This document shows positions 51,701 through 62,600 of a DNA stretch of 64,000 nt, piece after piece. A model generated the notes under the pieces. The model saw nothing but the letters and a program-made list of their open reading frames with translations. It did no database searches and was not told the DNA's origin. Each line of letters begins with the position of its first letter. The first letter of the stretch is position 1. Source of the DNA: Hippophae tibetana (Eukaryota > Streptophyta > Magnoliopsida > Rosales > Elaeagnaceae); contig CM072810.1 of NCBI GenBank assembly GCA_037013495.1, forward strand, positions 29,107,843 through 29,171,842, in the 5' to 3' direction. The position numbers were made by a program, and so were the translations under genes.

Positions 51701-52092
51701 TATTTTTGGTCAACTTCGTAGTTCTTTGTTTATTATTTAGCTCAAATACCTATATGAGTGGTCTGTAAAATATTTCATGTTGTTTGGAAGAAGTACAACT
51801 CTAAATTCATTGAAATAATCATTTTAGAGCTCGGATTATGTTTTTCTACAACCCCTAAAAATGGTTAATTCTATCTAAGAAATTTAGTAAATCTTTGGGA
51901 AAGTAGATCTCATTTCTCTTCATTGGTATTAGAGTCATCATTTCTAACAATTGTGTCAAAAAGATTTTGGCTAAGACCACTATCCTTGATGTGTATAAAG
52001 CCAAGCTCTTTCCGTCCTCGAAAGTGGATGGCTGACATATTGGTTACAAGTGATGCAGTTCGAATACTTGCCCAAGTGATTCATTTAACAGT

Positions 52093-55035
52093 AAGTTCAC
52101 AAGGATTTTTCATGTATTTAAGCAACGTAACTTTTGCTTGAAAATGATAAGGTAAGCTAGTAAGGAATTTCTTAATGTACTTCTCTTTCCATATAGGTCT
52201 ACCCAAATTGTACGAGTAGTTGATAGTGTTTGAAAAACATGATTAGAATTTGTTCCAAGTTTCATCCTCTTGCTTGATATAGAGTTCAAAATTTTTGGTC
52301 AACTTCGTAGTTCTAGATTTATTTTTTAGCTCAAATACCTATATGAGTGGTCTGCAAAATATTTCATGTTGTTTGGAAGAAGTACAACTCTAAATTCATT
52401 GAAATAATCATTTTGGAGCTCGGATTATTTTTTTCTAAAACCCCTAAAAAGGGTTAATTCTATCTAAGAAATTTATTAACTCTCTGGGAAAGTAGATCCC
52501 ATTTCTCTTCATTGGTATTAGAGTCATCATTTCTAACAATTGTGTCAAAAAGATTTTCGCTAAGACCACAATCCTTGATGTCTATAAACCCAAGCTCTTT
52601 CCGTCCTCGAAAGTGGATGGCTGACATATTGGTTACAAGTGATGCAGTTCGAATACTTGCGCAAGTGATTCATTTAACAGTAAGTTCACAAGGATTTTTC
52701 ATGTATTTAAGCAAGGTAACTTTTGCTTGAAAATGATAAGGTAAGCTAGTAAGGAATTTCTCAATGTACTTTTCTTTCCTGATAGGTCCACCCAAATTGT
52801 ACGAGTAGTTGATAGTGTTTGAAAAACATGATTAGAATTTGTTCCAAGTTTCATCCTTTTGCTTGATATAGAGTTCAAAATTTTTGGTCAACTTCGTAGT
52901 TCTAGTTTATTTTTTAGCTCAAATACCTATATGAGTGGTCTGTAAAATATTTCATGTTGTTTATAAGAAGTACAACTCTAAATTCATTGAAATAATCATT
53001 TTCGAGCTCCGATTTTTTTTTTCTAAAACCCCTAAAAAGGGTTAATTCTATCTAAGCAATTTAGTAACTCTCTGAGAAAGTAGATCCCATTTCTCTTCAT
53101 TGGTATTAGAGTCATCATTTCTAACAATTGTGCCAAAAAGATTTTCGCTAAGACCACTATCCTTGATGTCTATAAAGCCAAGCTCTTTACGTCCTCGAAA
53201 GTGGATGGCTGCCATATTGGTTACAAGTGATGCACTTCGAATACTTGCTCAAGTCATTCATTTAATAGTAAGTTCACAAGGATTTTTCATGTATTTAAGC
53301 AAGGTAACTTTTGCTTGAAAATGATAAGGTAAGCTAGTAAGGAATTTCTCAATCTACTTTTCTTTCCTGATAGGTCCACCCAAATTGTACGAGTAGTTGA
53401 TAATGTTTGAAAAACATCATTAGAATTTATTCAAAGTTTCATCCTCTTGCTTGATATAGAGTTCAATATTTTTGGTCAACTTCGTAGTTCTTGGTTTATT
53501 GTTTAGCTCAAATACCTATATGAGTGGTCTGTAAAATATTTCATGTTGTTTGGAAGAAGTACAACTCTAAATTCATTGAAATAATCATTTTAGAGCACGG
53601 ATTATGTTTTTCTACAACCCCTAAAAATGGTTAATTCTATCTAAGAAATTTAGTAAATCTTTGGGAAAGTAGATCTCATTTCTCTTCATTGGTATTAGAG
53701 TCATCATTTCTAACAATTGTGTCAAAAAGATTTTGGCTAAGACCACTATCCTTGATGTGTATAAAGCCAAGCTCTTTACGTCCTCGAAAGTGGATGGCTG
53801 ACATATTGGTTACAAGTGATGCAGTTCGAATACTTGCGCAAGTGATTCATTTAACAGTAAGTTCACAAGGATTTTTCATGTATTTAAGCAAGGTAACTTT
53901 TGCTTGAAAATGATAAGGTAAGCTAGTAAGGAATTTCTCAATGTACTTTTCTTTCCTGATAGGTCCACCCAAATTGTACGAGTAGTTGATAGTGTTTGAA
54001 AAACATGATTAGAATTTGTTCCAAGTTTCATCCTTTTGCTTGATATAGAGTTCAAAATTTTTGGTCAACTTCGTAGTTCTAGTTTATTTTTTAGCTCAAA
54101 TACCTATATGAGTGGTCAGTAAAATATTTCATGTTGTTTATAAGAAGTACAACTCTAAATTCATTGAAATAATCATTTTCGAGCTCCGATTTTTTTTTTC
54201 TAAAACCCCTAAAAAGGGTTAATTCTATCTAAGCAATTTAGTAACTCTCTGAGAAAGTAGATCCCATTTCTCTTCATTGGTATTAGAGTCATCATTTCTA
54301 ACAATTGTGTCAAAAAGATTTTGGCTAAGACCACTATCCTTGATGTGTATAAAGCCAAGCTCTTTCCGTCCTCGAAAGTGGATGGCTGACATATTGGTTA
54401 CAAGTGATGCAGTTCGAATACTTGCCCAAGTGATTCATTTAACAGTAAGTTCACAAGGATTTTTCATGTATTTAAGCAACGTAATTTTTGCTTGAAAATG
54501 ATAAGGTAAGCTAGTAAGGAATTTCTTAATGTACTTCTCTTTCCATATAGGTCTACCCAAATTGTACGAGTAGTTGATAGTGTTTGAAAAACATGATTAG
54601 AATTTGTTCCAAGTTTTATCCTCTTGCTTGATATAGAGTTCAATATTTTTGGTCAACTTCGTAGTTCTTGGTTTATTGTTTAGCTCAAATACCTATATGA
54701 GTGGTCTGTAAAATATTTCATGTTGTTTGGAAGAAGTACAACTCTAAATTCATTGAAATAATCATTTTAGAGCTCGGATTATGTTTTTCTACAACCCCTA
54801 AAAATGGTTAATTCTATCTAAGAAATTTAGTAAATCTTTGGGAAAGTAGATCTCATTTCTCTTCATTGGTATTAGAGTCATCATTTCTAACAATTGTGTC
54901 AAAAAGATTTTGGCTAAGACCACTATCCTTGATGTGTATAAAGCCAAGCTCTTTCCGTCCTCGAAAGTGGATGGCTGACATATTGGTTACAAGTGATGCA
55001 GTTCGAATACTTGCCCAAGTGATTCATTTAACAGT
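52093..55035 (+). repeat. HOR domain D, copy 1 (5 monomers, 2943 bp)
   Basis: Five monomers (anchors 52512, 53100, 53689, 54277 and 54866) form a unit repeated every 2943 bp. Markers are TACTTTTCTTTCC (52767), CATTTTCGAGCTCCG (52996), GCTGCCATATTGG (53210), AACATCATTAG (53413), AGAGCACGG (53592), AATTTTTGCTTG (54484) and GTTTTATCC (54612). Looser similarity at the same offset extends left to about 50850, so the unit grew out of the neighbouring dimer region. Confidence 0.92.
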
Positions 55036-57978
55036 ACGTTCACAAGGATTTTTCATGTATTTAAGCAACGTAACTTTTGCTTGAAAATGATAAGGTAAGC
55101 TAGTAAGGAATTTCTTAATGTACTTCTCTTTCCATATAGGTCTACCCAAATTGTACGAGTAGTTGATAGTGTTTGAAAAACATGATTAGAATTTGTTCCA
55201 AGTTTCATCCTCTTGCTTGATATAGAGTTCAAAATTTTTGGTCAACTTCGTAGTTCTAGATTTATTTTTTAGCTCAAATACCTATATGAGTGGTCTGCAA
55301 AATATTTCATGTTGTTTGGAAGAAGTACAACTCTAAATTCATTGAAATAATCATTTTGGAGCTCGGATTATTTTTTTCTAAAACCCCTAAAAAGGGTTAA
55401 TTCTATCTAAGAAATTTATTAACTCTCTGGGAAAGTAGATCCCATTTCTCTTCATTGGTATTAGAGTCATCATTTCTAACAATTGTGTCAAAAAGATTTT
55501 CGCTAAGACCACAATCCTTGATGTCTATAAACCCAAGCTCTTTCCGTCCTCGAAAGTGGATGGCTGACATATTGGTTACAAGTGATGCAGTTCGAATACT
55601 TGCGCAAGTGATTCATTTAACAGTAAGTTCACAAGGATTTTTCATGTATTTAAGCAAGGTAACTTTTGCTTGAAAATGATAAGGTAAGCTAGTAAGGAAT
55701 TTCTCAATGTACTTTTCTTTCCTGATAGGTCCACCCAAATTGTACGAGTAGTTGATAGTGTTTGAAAAACATGATTAGAATTTGTTCCAAGTTTCATCCT
55801 TTTGCTTGATATAGAGTTCAAAATTTTTGGTCAACTTCGTAGTTCTAGTTTATTTTTTAGCTCAAATACCTATATGAGTGGTCAGTAAAATATTTCATGT
55901 TGTTTATAAGAAGTACAACTCTAAATTCATTGAAATAATCATTTTCGAGCTCCGATTTTTTTTTTCTAAAACCCCTAAAAAGGGTTAATTCTATCTAAGC
56001 AATTTAGTAACTCTCTGAGAAAGTAGATCCCATTTCTCTTCATTGGTATTAGAGTCATCATTTCTAACAATTGTGCCAAAAAGATTTTCGCTAAGACCAC
56101 TATCCTTGATGTCTATAAAGCCAAGCTCTTTACGTCCTCGAAAGTGGATGGCTGCCATATTGGTTACAAGTGATGCACTTCGAATACTTGCTCAAGTCAT
56201 TCATTTAATAGTAAGTTCACAAGGATTTTTCATGTATTTAAGCAAGGTAACTTTTGCTTGAAAATGATAAGGTAAGCTAGTAAGGAATTTCTCAATCTAC
56301 TTTTCTTTCCTGATAGGTCCACCCAAATTGTACGAGTAGTTGATAATGTTTGAAAAACATCATTAGAATTTATTCAAAGTTTCATCCTCTTGCTTGATAT
56401 AGAGTTCAATATTTTTGGTCAACTTCGTAGTTCTTGGTTTATTGTTTAGCTCAAATACCTATATGAGTGGTCTGTAAAATATTTCATGTTGTTTGGAAGA
56501 AGTACAACTCTAAATTCATTGAAATAATCATTTTAGAGCACGGATTATGTTTTTCTACAACCCCTAAAAATGGTTAATTCTATCTAAGAAATTTAGTAAA
56601 TCTTTGGGAAAGTAGATCTCATTTCTCTTCATTGGTATTAGAGTCATCATTTCTAACAATTGTGTCAAAAAGATTTTGGCTAAGACCACTATCCTTGATG
56701 TGTATAAAGCCAAGCTCTTTACGTCCTCGAAAGTGGATGGCTGACATATTGGTTACAAGTGATGCAGTTCGAATACTTGCGCAAGTGATTCATTTAACAG
56801 TAAGTTCACAAGGATTTTTCATGTATTTAAGCAAGGTAACTTTTGCTTGAAAATGATAAGGTAAGCTAGTAAGGAATTTCTCAATGTACTTTTCTTTCCT
56901 GATAGGTCCACCCAAATTGTACGAGTAGTTGATAGTGTTTGAAAAACATGATTAGAATTTGTTCCAAGTTTCATCCTTTTGCTTGATATAGAGTTCAAAA
57001 TTTTTGGTCAACTTCGTAGTTCTAGTTTATTTTTTAGCTCAAATACCTATATGAGTGGTCAGTAAAATATTTCATGTTGTTTATAAGAAGTACAACTCTA
57101 AATTCATTGAAATAATCATTTTCGAGCTCCGATTTTTTTTTTCTAAAACCCCTAAAAAGGGTTAATTCTATCTAAGCAATTTAGTAACTCTCTGAGAAAG
57201 TAGATCCCATTTCTCTTCATTGGTATTAGAGTCATCATTTCTAACAATTGTGTCAAAAAGATTTTGGCTAAGACCACTATCCTTGATGTGTATAAAGCCA
57301 AGCTCTTTCCGTCCTCGAAAGTGGATGGCTGACATATTGGTTACAAGTGATGCAGTTCGAATACTTGCCCAAGTGATTCATTTAACAGTAAGTTCACAAG
57401 GATTTTTCATGTATTTAAGCAACGTAATTTTTGCTTGAAAATGATAAGGTAAGCTAGTAAGGAATTTCTTAATGTACTTCTCTTTCCATATAGGTCTACC
57501 CAAATTGTACGAGTAGTTGATAGTGTTTGAAAAACATGATTAGAATTTGTTCCAAGTTTTATCCTCTTGCTTGATATAGAGTTCAATATTTTTGGTCAAC
57601 TTCGTAGTTCTTGGTTTATTGTTTAGCTCAAATACCTATATGAGTGGTCTGTAAAATATTTCATGTTGTTTGGAAGAAGTACAACTCTAAATTCATTGAA
57701 ATAATCATTTTAGAGCTCGGATTATGTTTTTCTACAACCCCTAAAAATGGTTAATTCTATCTAAGAAATTTAGTAAATCTTTGGGAAAGTAGATCTCATT
57801 TCTCTTCATTGGTATTAGAGTCATCATTTCTAACAATTGTGTCAAAAAGATTTTGGCTAAGACCACTATCCTTGATGTGTATAAAGCCAAGCTCTTTCCG
57901 TCCTCGAAAGTGGATGGCTGACATATTGGTTACAAGTGATGCAGTTCGAATACTTGCCCAAGTGATTCATTTAACAGT
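55036..57978 (+). repeat. HOR domain D, copy 2 (5 monomers, 2943 bp)
   Basis: All markers of copy 1 recur at +2943 (for example AACATCATTAG at 56356 and AGAGCACGG at 56535). This copy has GTGGTCAGTAAAAT at 55880 where copy 1 has GTGGTCTGTAAAAT, and GTACGTTCAC at its left edge (55036) where the position 2943 bp upstream has GTAAGTTCAC. I found no difference between this copy and the following one over the part they share. Confidence 0.93.
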
Positions 57979-59617
57979 ACGTTCACAAGGATTTTTCATG
58001 TATTTAAGCAACGTAACTTTTGCTTGAAAATGATAAGGTAAGCTAGTAAGGAATTTCTTAATGTACTTCTCTTTCCATATAGGTCTACCCAAATTGTACG
58101 AGTAGTTGATAGTGTTTGAAAAACATGATTAGAATTTGTTCCAAGTTTCATCCTCTTGCTTGATATAGAGTTCAAAATTTTTGGTCAACTTCGTAGTTCT
58201 AGATTTATTTTTTAGCTCAAATACCTATATGAGTGGTCTGCAAAATATTTCATGTTGTTTGGAAGAAGTACAACTCTAAATTCATTGAAATAATCATTTT
58301 GGAGCTCGGATTATTTTTTTCTAAAACCCCTAAAAAGGGTTAATTCTATCTAAGAAATTTATTAACTCTCTGGGAAAGTAGATCCCATTTCTCTTCATTG
58401 GTATTAGAGTCATCATTTCTAACAATTGTGTCAAAAAGATTTTCGCTAAGACCACAATCCTTGATGTCTATAAACCCAAGCTCTTTCCGTCCTCGAAAGT
58501 GGATGGCTGACATATTGGTTACAAGTGATGCAGTTCGAATACTTGCGCAAGTGATTCATTTAACAGTAAGTTCACAAGGATTTTTCATGTATTTAAGCAA
58601 GGTAACTTTTGCTTGAAAATGATAAGGTAAGCTAGTAAGGAATTTCTCAATGTACTTTTCTTTCCTGATAGGTCCACCCAAATTGTACGAGTAGTTGATA
58701 GTGTTTGAAAAACATGATTAGAATTTGTTCCAAGTTTCATCCTTTTGCTTGATATAGAGTTCAAAATTTTTGGTCAACTTCGTAGTTCTAGTTTATTTTT
58801 TAGCTCAAATACCTATATGAGTGGTCAGTAAAATATTTCATGTTGTTTATAAGAAGTACAACTCTAAATTCATTGAAATAATCATTTTCGAGCTCCGATT
58901 TTTTTTTTCTAAAACCCCTAAAAAGGGTTAATTCTATCTAAGCAATTTAGTAACTCTCTGAGAAAGTAGATCCCATTTCTCTTCATTGGTATTAGAGTCA
59001 TCATTTCTAACAATTGTGCCAAAAAGATTTTCGCTAAGACCACTATCCTTGATGTCTATAAAGCCAAGCTCTTTACGTCCTCGAAAGTGGATGGCTGCCA
59101 TATTGGTTACAAGTGATGCACTTCGAATACTTGCTCAAGTCATTCATTTAATAGTAAGTTCACAAGGATTTTTCATGTATTTAAGCAAGGTAACTTTTGC
59201 TTGAAAATGATAAGGTAAGCTAGTAAGGAATTTCTCAATCTACTTTTCTTTCCTGATAGGTCCACCCAAATTGTACGAGTAGTTGATAATGTTTGAAAAA
59301 CATCATTAGAATTTATTCAAAGTTTCATCCTCTTGCTTGATATAGAGTTCAATATTTTTGGTCAACTTCGTAGTTCTTGGTTTATTGTTTAGCTCAAATA
59401 CCTATATGAGTGGTCTGTAAAATATTTCATGTTGTTTGGAAGAAGTACAACTCTAAATTCATTGAAATAATCATTTTAGAGCACGGATTATGTTTTTCTA
59501 CAACCCCTAAAAATGGTTAATTCTATCTAAGAAATTTAGTAAATCTTTGGGAAAGTAGATCTCATTTCTCTTCATTGGTATTAGAGTCATCATTTCTAAC
59601 AATTGTGTCAAAAAGAT
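57979..59617 (+). repeat. HOR domain D, copy 3 (partial, about 1.64 kb)
   Basis: The 5-mer continues with anchors 58398 and 58986 and the first bases of 59575. It breaks at about 59618, where TTTTCGCTAAG replaces the expected TTTTGGCTAAG. The shared AGAGCACGG (59478) and AACATCATTAG (59299) confirm the register. The break falls inside a monomer, so the following monomer (59575) is a hybrid. Confidence 0.9.
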
Positions 59618-62600
59618 TTTCGCTAAGACCACAATCCTTGATGTCTATAAACCCAAGCTCTTTCCGTCCTCGAAAGTGGATGGCTGACATATTGGTTACA
59701 AGTGATGCAGTTCGAATACTTGCCCAAGTGATTCATTTAACAGTAAGTTCACAAGGATTTTTCATGTATTTAAGCAACGTAACTTTTGCTTGAAAATGAT
59801 AAGGTAAGCTAGTAAGGAATTTCTTAATGTACTTCTCTTTCCATATAGGTCTACCCAAATTGTACGAGTAGTTGATAGTGTTTGAAAAACATGATTAGAA
59901 TTTGTTCCAAGTTTCATCCTCTTGCTTTATATAGAGTTCAATATTTTTGGTCAACTTCGTAGTTCTTGGTTTATTGTTTAGCTCAAATACCTATATGAGT
60001 GGTCTGTAAAATATTTCATGTTGTTTGGAAGAAGTACAACTCTAAATTCATTGAAATAATCATTTTAGAGCTCGGATTATGTTTTTCTACAACCCCTAAA
60101 AATGGTTAATTCTATCTAAGAAATTTAGTAAATCTTTGGGAAAGTAGATCTCATTTCTCTTCATTGGTATTAGAGTCATCATTTCTAACAATTGTGTCAA
60201 AAAGATTTTGGCTAAGACCACTATCCTTGATGTGTATAAAGCCAAGCTCTTTCCGTCCTCGAAAGTGGATGGCTGACATATTGGTTACAAGTGATGCAGT
60301 TCGAATACTTGCCCAAGTGATTCATTTAACAGTAAGTTCACAAGGATTTTTCATGTATTTAAGCAACGTAACTTTTGCTTGAAAATGATAAGGTAAGCTA
60401 GTAAGGAATTTCTTAATGTACTTCTCTTTCCATATAGGTCTACCCAAATTGTACGAGTAGTTGATAGTGTTTGAAAAACATGATTAGAATTTGTTCCAAG
60501 TTTCATCCTCTTGCTTGATATAGAGTTCAAAATTTTTGGTCAACTTCGTAGTTCTAGATTTATTTTTTAGCTCAAATACCTATATGAGTGGTCTGCAAAA
60601 TATTTCATGTTGTTTGGAAGAAGTACAACTCTAAATTCATTGAAATAATCATTTTGGAGCTCGGATTATTTTTTTCTAAAACCCCTAAAAAGGGTTAATT
60701 CTATCTAAGAAATTTATTAACTCTCTGGGAAAGTAGATCCCATTTCTCTTCATTGGTATAAGAGTCATCATTCCTAACAATTGTGCCAAAAAGATCTTAA
60801 CTAAGACCACAATCCTTGATGTCTATAAAGCCAAGCTCTTTCCGTCCTCGAAAGTGGATGGCTGAAATATTGGTTACAAGTGATGCAGTTCGAATACTTG
60901 CCCAAGTGATTCATTTAACAGTAAGTTCACAAGGATTTTTCATGTATTTAAGCAAGATAACTTTTGCTTGAAAATGATAGGGTAATCTAGTAAGGAATTT
61001 CTCAATCTACTTCTCTTTCCTGATAGGTCCATCCGAATTGTAGGAGTAGTTGATAATGTTTAAAAAACATGATTAGAATTTGTTCCAAATTTCATCCTCT
61101 TGCTTGATATAGAGTTCAAAATTTTTGGTCAACTTCGTAGTTCTAAATTTATTTTTTAGCTCAAATACCTATATGAGTGGTCTGCAAAATATTTCGTGTT
61201 GTTTGGAAGAAGTACAACTCTAAATTCATTGAAATAATCATTTTGGAGCTCGGATTATTTTTTTCTAAAACCCCTAAAAAAGGTTAATTCTATCTAAGCA
61301 ATTTAGTAACTCTCTGGGAAAGTAGATCCCATTTCTCTTCATTGGTATAAGAGTCATCATTCCTAACAATTGTGCCAAAAAGATCATAACTAAGACCACA
61401 ATCCTTGATGTCTATAAAGCCAAGCTCTTTCCGTCCTCGAAAGTGGATGGCTGAAATATTGGTTACAAGTGATGCAGTTCGAATACTTGCCCAAGTGATT
61501 CATTTAACAGTAAGTTCACAAGGATTTTTCATGTATTTAAGCAAGATAACTTTTGCTTGAATATGATACGGTAAGCTAGTAAGGAATTTCTCAATGTACT
61601 TCTCTTTCCTAATAGGTCCACCCAAATTGTACGAGTAGTTGATAGTGTTTGAAAAACATGATTAGAATTTGTTCCAACTTTCATTCTTTTGCTTGATATA
61701 GAGTTCAAAATTTTTGGTCAACTTCGTAGTTCTAGTTTATTTTTTAGCTCAAATACCTATATGAGTGGTCTGTAAAATATTTCATGTTGTTTATAAGAAG
61801 TACAACTCTAAATTCATTGAAATAATCATTTTGGAGCTCGGATTATTTTTTTCTAAAACCCCTAAAAAGGGTTAACTCTATCTAAGCAATTTAGTAACTC
61901 TCTGGGAAAGTAGATCCCATTTCTCTTCATTGGTATTAGAGTCATCATTTCTAACAATTGTGCCAAAAAGATTTTCGCTAAGACCACTATCCTTGATGTC
62001 TATAAAGCCAAGCTCTTTACGTCCTCGAAAGTGGATGGCTGACATATTGGTTACAAGTGATGCAGTTCGAATACTTGCCCAAGTGATTCATTTAACAGTA
62101 AGTTCACAAGGATTTTTCATGTATTTAAGCAACGTAACTTTTGCTTGAAAATGATAAGGTAAGCTAGTAAGGAATTTCTTAATGTACTTCTCTTTCCATA
62201 TAGGTCTACCCAAATTGTACGAGTAGTTGATAGTGTTTGAAAAACATGATTAGAATTTGTTCCAAGTTTCATCCTCTTGCTTGATATAGAGTTCAAAATT
62301 TTTGGTCAACTTCGTAGTTCTAGATTTATTTTTTAGCTCAAATACCTATATGAGTGGTCTGCAAAATATTTCATGTTGTTTGGAAGAAGTACAACTCTAA
62401 ATTCATTGAAATAATCATTTTGGAGCTCGGATTATTTTTTTCTAAAACCCCTAAAAAGGGTTAATTCTATCTAAGAAATTTATTAACTCTCTGGGAAAGT
62501 AGATCCCATTTCTCTTCATTGGTATTAGAGTCATCATTTCTAACAATTGTGTCAAAAAGATTTTCGCTAAGACCACAATCCTTGATGTCTATAAACCCAA

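Larger units (their letters stand above)
36816..52092 (+). repeat. Region V: mixed monomers between HOR domains C and D
   Basis: About 26 monomers (anchors 37205 to 51923) alternate among a few types: TTACGTCC with GCTGCCATATTGG (37205, 38384 and 39561); GATGTGTATAAAG with TTTTGGCTAAG (40150, 43093, 43682 and others); TATAAACCC (44271, 45449 and others); and GCTGAAAT with GCAAGATAA (37795 and 41328). There is no single long period, but local duplications of one and two monomers are clear. This is satellite sequence throughout, with no gene. Confidence 0.85.
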
